From Euryodendron excelsum (taxonomy: Eukaryota > Streptophyta > Magnoliopsida > Ericales > Pentaphylacaceae): 64,000 nt of DNA. Below the pieces are notes generated by a model that made no database searches, was not told the origin of the DNA, and saw nothing but the letters and a program-made list of their open reading frames with translations. The stretch is taken from assembly GCA_033060915.1 (NCBI GenBank), contig CM065392.1:16380001-16444000 (forward strand), written 5' to 3'. Positions 55,631-64,000 of the stretch are shown piece by piece (the stretch's first letter is position 1; each line of letters opens with the position of its first letter). Made by a program: the position numbers and the translations under genes.

Positions 55631-57587
55631 TGTATCAACCTGAATTTTTTGGACCGTTAATAAATAAATAAGGAAATTAAATGATCTCAAACGATATTTT
55701 ACATCACATTGATAAAGAAAATGAACTCCCAAAAATAATAAATAAATCTCCACAAAGTTATAATTTTTCATTAATTCCCAATATATATCCTCCAAGTAAT
55801 GAACTACAATTTTCAATGACTCCCAAAGTATGACTTCAATAATGATAAATATGTCTCCACACTTTAATCAAATCGATGAAGTACAATCAACTCTCAAAAT
55901 GTCTCCAAAATAAAAATAATTCTTCATAGGTTCAACATAATCAAACTCAACATGCTTAAAATACTCCACTAATACCTGTTTCGCTTTCACTTGAGAGCTA
56001 AACTAAACTGGGAAGTATAGAATATGACAAGAGTACAATAGCTCAGTTCAGGACAATCAAAATGAAACTCAACAATTAGTTTAATTAATTAAATAAAATA
56101 AAGATATTTAAGAGCTTGTTAAAGTCACGATAAACCATGTTGGTATAATCATTTCAATATTTTTATTAGGCACACTACTTGGCCCTTCTCATTACCAAAC
56201 CAAACACTACCGTATCACATAACAATACCAAATTTCATAACCAATATCCTGTAGGGTTATCCTTCCACCAATCAATTCCACAACACATCAATCATAACAA
56301 AATCCAACAGTTCCAAAAATAATTTTATCAGTGAATTTATCAACGAACATGATATATAAGGATGTGCCAGAAGAAATTCAATAATCCAAAACTAAATATA
56401 ATCATGGAATTAAACAATAAGCATGAATATTCAAAAGGAATACAATTATGGAATTAGAGCAATACATTCTTTGCAAAGAGATTTAGGAACAACATATTGT
56501 ATAAAACAAGTTTACCTCAAATAAGTTTCACATGTGTCACAAAGATCACCACACAATTCAAATTACTTTGTTAAATATCACAATTAATACCAATGTCATA
56601 AAATTGAACTATTCTTGAAAAGACTATTTAGTACAGCTCAGATTTGATTTCGATAATGCTAACCATGTCTAAAATTTGTGAAACTCTCCAAAATCAAGGT
56701 TTATTATATTGAGATTATATTTTTACAACAGCCCCTTCAAACTACAATGCTTATAGGGTTTTAACACTAACTTCCATTAGGCTTTCCAATCAACCAATTC
56801 TGACCTAGGCTTGATATATTGAGAATAACTTCACGAACTTTTATCAATAAATCCCCTCACTTTAGGCTTGATATATTGAGAAACTTCACGAACTTTTATC
56901 AATAAATCCCCACAATTGTGGGATATGAAACTAAATACTTTAGGGAGTATTCATACCAAATTTCATATTTATTGAATTGGTTTAATTATTTCTTTTGTAT
57001 TTTACAAAACAGGAAAGTGTAGCTGAAATAAAAATTCAGCAGCAGTTGGTCTAACTTTGAAAGATTCTTAACTTAAGTAACAAATTGACTTTAAATTTGG
57101 TACACACTCTGATGCATATCTCCAATAGACACAGTAAAATGTTTATAAGGTTTTGAGTACTGTAACTTAGTCAAATGTACTTTGCAAGTGGAGGTTGCAA
57201 TATAGGAAATCTAAATTCAACAGTGATAGTCCAAATTTAAAAATTCACCAAAATTCAAACATTCAATATTTTTGAGTGAGAACAAAACCCAAATAACTAC
57301 TATAACTTTAGTTTCAAGTGTTCAAAGTTTCATCTACAAATAAGTCCCCAAGATAGATCAATTTTTCATAAAACAGTGACCCCTGTAGATTGTTTGCTTC
57401 AGATTTTGTAAGAGAACTTTAAACAAACACCTCTCCTTCATACAAATTTGAAAGATGATCTATTCTTTAGAACAATATAACCTTCTATACTTCAATACAA
57501 CCAACTTAAATTAGAGGTTTCTTACTTCACATTTGAGCCAAGAATTTTCACCACAAGTCCTTCCTTTACCTAATGCTCGCTCTCTCT

Positions 57588-57647
<60 letters not shown>

Positions 57648-58233
57648 CCTTTGCCTCACTTTCTCTTCTATTTCTCTCACTTTTACTCCTCCCAAACAGT
57701 TTTTCTCTCTCTATTTTCCTCTTCTTTTTCTCTCCTCTTGATCTCCATGCATTGAAGACAAGACCCCAAGAAGATATATAGAGAGAGAAAGCCTTGGCCA
57801 CCAAGTTTAGTGTAAATTTAATTTCCTACACTCACACCAACATGTAGTCCAATGGTTCATCCAATAGGAAGAGGTGTAAGTGTCTTGGTGCCCAAGTTTG
57901 ATCCATTTTTAATCCTAAAGACCCACACTCACATCTAGTACTATGGTTCCCCCAATGAGAAGAAGTTCAAGACACATAGCACCCCCTAATTTGTGCTCAA
58001 GATTGGCTATGATTAATTCTTTAATAATCATATGAATTCTTAAAATAGATTATAAGCCTCTCAATACTCCTAAATCTGAAAGTCTTACTTTAGTTTTTGA
58101 TTAATTGCCTTCAAATGAATACATCTTCTCATTTGTGAATTTTAATCTCTATAATATGTAGTATAATATTTTTAGTACCAATTTTAACTGAAATAAATAT
58201 TTGTAAGGTCATCAAAATATCCAGGACATTACA
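55631..58233 (-). mobile_element. Solo LTR (2.6 kb, probably Ty3/gypsy) with ATAAT target duplication
   Basis: The block starts TGTATCAACC and ends GGACATTACA on the plus strand. It is flanked by ataat at 55626-55630 and 58234-58238, and it interrupts the reverse transcriptase of copia element 3 about 30 bases after the YVDD box. The inverted ends are TGTA...TACA. A TATA box on the minus strand (ctctctatatatcttc, about 57772-57786) sets the orientation. No coding sequence is present, so it is a single LTR left by recombination between the two LTRs of a larger element. A small non-coding element is a less likely reading. Confidence 0.82.
57587..57645. repeat. (CT)n microsatellite in the solo LTR leader
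   Basis: About 28 ct units lie downstream of the minus-strand TATA box, in the part expected to be transcribed. Confidence 0.95.
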
Positions 58234-58680
58234 ATAATGCTCCCACATCATCCTGATTAGTAAGATGTCATCAACATACAATATAAAAAATACCACCACT
58301 TTTCATTGGCTTTCTTGTAAACACATGGCTCATCTAAATTTTGATCAAACCAAATGATTTGATTACATGATTAAACGGAATGTTCTAACTACAAGAAGAT
58401 CGTTTAAGCCCATAAATGGACTTTTGCAAGTTGCATAGCTTGTGCTCTTGGTCTTTGGCTATGAACACATCTAGTTGCCCCATATAGATGTCTCATCAAG
58501 ATGCCCATTGAGAAAGGTGGTCTTAACATCCGTATGTATGCCATATCTCATAATCGATATGTGCAGCAATGGAGAGCAAAATATGAATATACTTAAACAG
58601 GGCTATTGGTGAAATGGTTTCCTCATAACCTAGTGTCGTTTCGAGCTGTTTTATGCTTTCTTGGTAAATGTGTCATGCTA

Positions 58681-58948
58681 GGTAGACTTACCGTTTGAGG
58701 GATTAATTTTCTCGAAAGACGTGCTGAATTGAGTTTGATTGGTCTAGATTGCAATTAGAACTTGAATTGAGTTTGAATACGGACTTACCGTCTTTAGAAA
58801 GATGTGCCAACTAGAATTGGACTGAGCAATGCTCCAAGGGCATTTTGGTCATTTTGCCTTTATTGGGCTTGAATGTGTCTGGGCTAATTTGAATGTGAGT
58901 CCAGTCAAGTCGAAGATTGCTGAGTGGGCAAAAATGGGGTGCTTACAG
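58681..58948 (-). mobile_element. Ogre/Tat-type LTR start, truncated copy D
   Basis: Minus-strand TGTAAGCACC begins at 58948, and the next ~265 bases match the start of the other LTRs (gtctttagaaagatgtgccaac, gggcattttggtcattttg, gtgagtccagtcaag). On the left it stops at the reverse transcriptase of copia element 3. The right flank (gaacc) has no polypurine tract, so the copy is a solo or 5' LTR remnant. Confidence 0.8.
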
Positions 58949-60194
58949 AACCATGATGGTTTCACTTGATATTTTACTTTCCTTTGGAAACCCAAATCAT
59001 AAGAAAATTAGGATCCTCATTAGAATGTGCACTTTAGAAAAGATTTTGAAAATGACAAGTATCTAGCCACTTTTGTTAAGACAAGTTAACTTTAGAAAAC
59101 AATTTGAAAGATTACGAACTTTGGAAAACAATTTGAAAGATTTTATCAAAATTGTCTATAATACTCAAGAGAGTAGGAGTTTTTGGAAAAACAAGTTTGA
59201 ACATAACTCGGATTTTGAACCCTGTTCTAAGGAACTTTAAGATTAAAGACTTTATGTTAAGCAACCAAGATTAAGTTGACCTAAGGTTTACTAATAGGGG
59301 TTAGCTTGACCTAAGGTCATGTTTACCTAAGGTTTATTAATTAGAGTTAGGTTGACCAAGGTTAGGTTAACCTAGGGTTTACTAAATAAGGTTAGGTTAA
59401 CTAAGGTTGGCTTAACCTAGGGTTTACTAACTAGGGTTAGGAAGGTTAGGTTAAAGTAGGGTTTACTAACTAAGGTTAGGTTAATCTAGGGTTTACTAAC
59501 TAGGGTTAGGTTGACCAAGGTTAGGTTAACCTAGTGGTCTTGAATTAGGGTTTTTAAAACCTAATAGTTTTGAACTAGGGTTTTGGAAAACCTAGTGGTT
59601 TTAGGATTAGGGCTTTGAATCTAGTGGTTTTGAACTAGGGTTTTTGGAAAATCTAGTGGTTTTGAACTAGGGTTTTGAGAAAACCTAGTGGTCTCAAAAC
59701 TATGATCTTTGTAAAAGCAACCTTGAAAACTATGATATCATGTGCAAAATTTTAAAATCACTTAAGAAAGTATCATTATATGAAAACTATTTTAACAAAT
59801 ATTTTAGAGAATGTAACATTTTATGTAAAATAATTTTTTAAAAAAAAACCGACTCAAAAGAGTGTCATTTTATGTGAAACCAAGTTAACTAACATTCAAC
59901 ATAATGTATCGTTTCATGCAAAAACATTTTTGAAAACCATGCAAGTGAGTGTCATTTTAGTAAAACAACTTGAAAAGCCAACCAAAGAGAGTTTTGATTT
60001 TTCCGAAACAACTTGAAAAACCAACTCAAAAGAGTTAGTGATTTTTGTAAAACAACTTCAAAAAACCAACTCAAGAGAGTTTTGATTTTTGTAAATCAAC
60101 TTGAAAAAACCAACTTAAGAGAGTTGTTGTTTTTGTAAAATAACTTGAAAAACCAAGTCAAGAGAGTTGTATGTTTTAATGGAATGCAACCTCA
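58949..60194 (-). mobile_element. Interior of another Ogre/Tat-type LTR with a ggttaggttgacc array
   Basis: The first ~90 bases are unassigned. From about 59040 the plus strand has aacaatttgaaag and ccaactcaagagagtt units, and from about 59250 to 59560 an array of ctagggtttactaactagggttaggttgacc-type units. In reverse these resemble 38990-39230 and its surroundings in the A LTR. The order relative to fragment D rules out a single intact LTR. No gene is present. The Athila-like LTR interrupts it at 60195. Confidence 0.6.
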
Positions 60195-61744
60195 TGTTGA
60201 CACCCAAATTTTGACCCCCGGTACACAACTCCAATTTTAAACCAAAGTCCAGGAGATTACATCCCAGTTGGACTACGATGACACCGGTCATGAGATCAAA
60301 CGTCTTTGATCACCTTAAATCGGAGTCCTGAAGACCGCATCCTGGTTGGACATCGATGACATTGTTCTGGAAATTAGACATCTCTGATCATCTTAAACTA
60401 GACTCCAGACAACCGTATCCCGGCCAGACTCCAATGACATCGTTCCTGAGATTAAACACCTCCATTCTATTTAAACCGGAGTCCAGACAACCACATCTTT
60501 GTCGGATTCCAATGCCATCGTTTCGAAGATTAGACATCTCCGGTTGATTGCACTATAAAATTGCAATCATTATGCCTTAACTAGTTCCTTGTTAGACTTA
60601 AGAATAGGATTATTTAAGTCTTATTTCATATCCAACTTAGTTTGTTTCACTATAAACAAGAATCCCATGTAACAAGGATAAATTCAGATGACAGAGCTTA
60701 AAAGCATTCGAACGGATAGAATGGCATTGTAACATGGCAAAAATGCATTTGAACGATATGACAAGAGTCCAAACGATCCTGTAGGGGTTAGAAACTTCAA
60801 AGGCTACTTTTCCCATTTGAATTAGATTCAAAGAGCGTTAGAAAGTACTGAGGCTTGAATAAGCCATTAGAAGCACTGTCAGAAGGGCATTCGAATGATG
60901 GCCAAAGTTTTCAAACGGTTTACAAGATTCTGCATTTTTCATATCTATTTAAGTCGATATTTGAGCCTGTTTTAGGGTGGTTGTTATTTTGGAAATTTCT
61001 AGGTGTTAGTTGAGAGCTTTAGAGAGATTTAGCTTTTCATAGTCTTTTAATACTTTGTAATCGGATTCATAGTTTTAGTAGATTTCAATACATATATTTG
61101 CGTATCTATTATGGCATTCAGTAGCTAAGTCCTAACTTGGGATCAATTGTGAAGATCGATTGAAGATCTCGGAAGAACAATGGAGATAATTAAGGTTTCA
61201 ATGTTTCTATCTTTTTCTTCTTAATTCTTTGGTGATCAAACCCTAGATATTAATGAAAACTTAAATTTTTTTACTAAGTTTGGTAATATCTATACACAAA
61301 CCCTAGTTTGGTATAGATATTACACAAATTGATAGTATGAATTTATCACTCTAAATTGATTACAAATCAAGGGTTGGTTATTAAAGAGTTCATGTTTCTA
61401 TTGCTAAATCATCTGAATCAAAGACTCGTGAGGTAATCAATAGTTTGAGTTATCGAAAACCTTCATTGGAATTCTGAGTGAAGCAATTGGTCTTTAGACT
61501 TTTTCTTTATTCCAACAAAACCGTTTTCGATAGTTAGTTTAGTTAACTTAAACTCTTCAAACATAAACAATTTTTGGTTTTCTTTTAGAAGTAATTCAAT
61601 AGTTTTGCAATTTCTAAGAGGTGAGTGTTAGTCTTTTCATCTTCTTTTCAAATTCCCCATGGACTCAATCTTAGACTTACAGGATTATACTACTTCGCCA
61701 TCCTGCACTTAGGATCATCTGAGGATACTATTTGGTGCAATTCA
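60195..61744 (+). repeat. 5' LTR of an Athila-like Ty3/gypsy element
   Basis: The LTR starts TGTTGACACCCAAATTTTGA and ends gtgcaattca, five bases before a tRNA-Asp primer site; length 1550. U3 carries a 78-base tandem repeat. Leader-like sequence with gtttggtatagatatt follows. The five bases before the LTR are cctca. The other LTR is not in the window. Confidence 0.75.
60235..60555 (+). repeat. Four-copy 78-bp tandem repeat in the Athila-like U3
   Basis: The anchor (a)gtcc(a/t)g(a) recurs at 60247, 60325, 60403 and 60481, an exact 78-base spacing. Each unit has acatc or gcatc, then ggttgga or gtcgga, then gatgacat, then gagattaaac or attagacatctc. The copies are clearly diverged. Repeats of this kind in U3 often act as enhancers, which is inference here. 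Confidence 0.85.
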
Positions 61745-61749
61745 AGTTT

Positions 61750-61766
61750 TGGTGCCATTGCCGAGG
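61750..61766 (+). other. Primer-binding site, tRNA-Asp type
   Basis: The bases tggtgccattgccgagg match tggcgccgttgccgggg, the complement of the plant tRNA-Asp 3' end, with three transitions. This site is characteristic of Athila-type elements. Confidence 0.78.
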
Positions 61767-62351
61767 ATTTTGCATAAAGATTAACCGCAAAAGGCGTTCC
61801 AAAGCACGAACCTTAAGTCAATGCAAGACAAGGGGATTGCATTATCATCATCTACAACAGTAGAGGAATCGTTGGCTAAGGCCAAATCGGTAATTTTGTT
61901 CCATCCGTTGTACGTGCTAAAACTAAGATTTTTTTGTTTTTATTTTTTAAGGGTTTATGCATTTATTTTAGTTAGGAGGTGGATTGCTAGAGGCGACTAG
62001 GTTTCAGTGCTAAGTGTTTATCGATGGCATTGTTTTGCATCTGGAGATTGCTGGTTCAGTTGGAATTGAATTTATTGAATCAATGGTTTATATTTTGAGG
62101 AGATTGGAGGTAAGGAAGGGATTCTGAATTTTATGTTGCCGAGACACAGATAGTGCATTGCATATGTATGTCACATGACATTGGAGACATTCACCAACGA
62201 CTAGTGAGAATCGATCATTTGATAAATCTTCCTCCCAATTATCTTACTCCATCCCCCACTAGAACACCTCTGACCGATTTACTATGTTTTCCATTAATAG
62301 TTGACCTAGGTCCTATACTAATGGCAAACATAAATGATGGGATTAACCTTT
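61767..62351 (+). other. Short internal remnant of the Athila-like element
   Basis: After the primer site comes leader sequence and a short decayed reading, with no recognisable Gag domain. It is cut at 62352 by the next LTR; ccttt (62347-62351) would be that LTR's target duplication. No gene is called. Confidence 0.5.
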
Positions 62352-64000
62352 TGTAAGCACCCCATTTTTGACTGCTCGGCAGTCTACACTCCGTCCAGAC
62401 TTGTACTTAAGTCAATATAGATGTATTCCAATCGAAACCAACTCTCTAAGTCTAAATCCGGCCTGTCGATCACTTCGTGGGCCCACTAGGCCCAAATAGA
62501 GGCAAACTGACTAAAATGCCCTTAGGGGCATTGTCCTTTACAATTCCAATTCCAATCCCTCTCTCGAGACAGTTGATTTCTTGAGACGGTAAATCTATTC
62601 CAAACCAGGCACGTCTTTTTGAAGACGGTAAGTCCTCTTTCCAATTCCAAATCAAGCACGTCTTTCCAAAGATGGTAAGCCTCCTTTCCAATTCTAATCC
62701 CTATCTTGAGACAGTTGATTCCTCGAGACAGTAAATCTACTCCAATCAAGCACGTCTTTCCAAAGACGATAAGAACCCTTTCCAATTCCAATCCCTCTCT
62801 CGAGACAGTTGATTCCTCGAGACGGTAAATCTACTCAGGCACGTCTTTCCGAAGACGATAAGACCCATTTCCAATTCCAATCCCTATCTCGAGACAGTTT
62901 ATTCCTCAAGACGATCTGGCACGTTTTTCGAAGAAAATCTCTTCGAAACGGTAAGTCCCTTTAAACCTGTCGACCGGGACGAGACCCCAAGTCCCCTAGA
63001 TGGTAGAACGGACCATCTTTAGCGCCGGCTAGCCCACCAATGCAGAAATATCTGTTTAGGCACGCCTTTTGAGAAAATTGACTTCTCAGGCGCTAAGTCC
63101 CTTTAGCAACTTCCCTAGATCAGGCAGTCTCAAGAATGATCGCAAACCGTCAGAGTAGCGGAAATACTCGCAAACATCGCAACCATCAGAGTAGCGGAAA
63201 TACTCGCAAACAGGTCGATATAGGGAATTGCCAACAAACCCCTATATCACATGACCACCGTTAGAGTGGCAAAAATACTCAAAACCCAGGTCAACACCAG
63301 TGCCTGCTAGCCCATTTTGATAAAAAAAATGACCAAACTGCCCCTTGGGCCTTTTCCAACACGTTTCTTGAGACCATACCTGAGTCTTCAAAACGGTAAG
63401 TCTAACCTTCTAATATTGTCTTAAAAGCAATCCAGCATAATTAGGTGCCTTCTAGTCAGTTTTGAGCCAATTCCGAGACTTTTCGGTCAAGATGACCATT
63501 TTGCCCCTAGGCCTTTGAATGCCCCGAGAACCACACCGGCTCTGGGTATCAAACCGGTAACCTCCTAAGATTGCTTTTTATAGTATTCTCAACCTTCCTC
63601 TACCTTTTCGAATCATTACGAGTCAGTTCCGGCAAACCCGGTGCAATATGACCATTTTGCCCCTGGTGGGCCGGTCGCCTATTCTTACCACACTGACTCT
63701 GGGTATCAAACCGGCAACCTCTGGGAACATTCTAAATAATGTTTCCAAATCTCAAGTCTTCTTTCGGGATAGTCCGAGTATGTCCCGACAGCTTCCCGAT
63801 CCGATTGACCGTTTTGCCCCGAAAGGCCCGATCAACCTTTCCGACACATCTTATCCTCATTTTTCAAGTCAAATACCTCTGGGACACTATTTAAGTGTTC
63901 TTACTTTTTTCTGGCCTTTCGGGTCATTCCTGGCCTCTTCAAATCATTCCCGGACTTTCCAGAGTCACTCCTAGTGAAGCTAGGCTAAAAATTGCATGAT
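62352..64000 (+). mobile_element. Ogre/Tat-type LTR F, cut by the right window edge
   Basis: It starts TGTAAGCACCCC. The first ~1.65 kb of the LTR is present. Its later part (about 63440-63960), with gaccattttgcccctgg, tctgggtatcaaaccgg and ggcctttcgggtcattcc, matches the B LTR at about 28950-29450 in reverse. It is the best preserved U3 of the family in this window. The TATA box is not reached. Confidence 0.82.
62540..62905 (+). repeat. Tandem gagacagttgattcctcgagacgg / cacgtctttccgaagacg units in LTR F
   Basis: The word gagacagtt recurs at 62566, 62708, 62802 and 62891, each followed by a cacgtctt(t/c)-(c)gaagacg(g/a)taag copy. Spacing varies between 89 and 142 because one unit has an extra half. 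Each unit contains an imperfect inverted pair, gtctt(tcc)gaagac. Confidence 0.8.

Larger units (their letters stand above)
54750..58680 (-). pseudogene. Copia element 3: reverse transcriptase and RNase H, split by a solo LTR
   Basis: Reverse transcriptase on the minus strand covers 58680-58234. It reads ETTLGYEETISPIALFKYIH, then IWHTDVKTTFLNGHLDE, and the catalytic YVDDILLI at 58255-58278 is intact. After the solo LTR the frame resumes at 55625 with VKVWLPHNFDVKDLGEVSYI. RNase H (55352-54822) has RDSRKSTSGYVFTLGDGAIS, a catalytic-type STKEVDYIAACEAAEEVVWL and DPRDHKKGKQIKQKYHLIRE. Several frameshifts and stops break it. Gag, protease and integrase are missing; the element is joined at 58681 to an Ogre-type LTR piece. 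Confidence 0.85.

Noticed and set aside
57511..57804. Open frames on both strands with Ser-Leu or Arg-Glu repeats
   Set aside because: They come from the (CT)n run in the solo LTR leader.
1..64000. CRISPR array, operon, riboswitch or tRNA/rRNA gene
   Set aside because: The content is plant nuclear retroelements. No regular spaced repeats, no ribosomal sequence and no tRNA cloverleaf were seen; the tRNA matches are primer-binding sites.

Overview
This window is repeat-dense nuclear DNA of a flowering plant, most likely a dicot. It is A+T rich, with plant Ty1/copia, Ty3/gypsy and L1-type elements packed inside one another. tRNA-iMet, tRNA-Arg and tRNA-Asp primer-binding sites follow long terminal repeats, as in plant retrotransposons. 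I find no host gene with a convincing intact structure, no RNA gene and no prokaryotic feature. Nearly every coding remnant carries nonsense or frameshift lesions; many stops are one C-to-T step from a glutamine or arginine codon, as expected from decay of methylated DNA.

Layout. (1) Element B is a Ty3/gypsy element of Ogre/Tat type on the minus strand. Its 3' LTR is cut by the left window edge (1-259), its internal region covers 260-6921 and 24338-25255, and its 5' LTR is 25256-30213. (2) A complete copia element of Sirevirus type (6922-24337, minus) sits in B's 5' leader with a GGTGT target duplication. It carries gag-pol, an extra third ORF and long LTRs. (3) A full-length L1-type LINE ('LINE-1', 16760-23119, minus) sits in that copia element's 5' LTR. 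(4) Element A, a relative of B on the plus strand, has its internal region at 30214-36485 and its 3' LTR at 36486-40692. B appears to have landed in A's leader, so A's 5' LTR should lie left of the window. (5) A in turn interrupts copia element 2 (40693-41451 and 50658-about 51990, minus). That element also holds a head-to-tail LINE pair ('LINE-2' plus 'LINE-3', 41452-50657) bounded by a single 13-bp duplication. (6) Copia element 3 (53566-58680, minus) is split by a 2.6-kb solo LTR with an ATAAT duplication. (7) The right end has Ogre-type LTR pieces, an Athila-like LTR with a tRNA-Asp primer site, and another Ogre-type LTR cut by the window edge.

How the parts work together. Only mobile-element biology is visible. 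A and B share a leader, a gag-like segment, a polypurine tract and LTRs of 4-5 kb. Neither shows protease, reverse transcriptase or integrase within the window, so they look non-autonomous and would rely on a related Ogre element. The copia element carries a sense-oriented third ORF that resembles the 'putative plant transposon protein' domain, plus a short gypsy-type polyprotein tail next to its 3' LTR. The LINE pair and the 5' junction of LINE-1 both look like products of template jumping during target-primed reverse transcription.

Limits. Family calls come from reading motifs by eye. No database search, alignment score or dating was run. Edges marked 'about' are uncertain by tens of bases.
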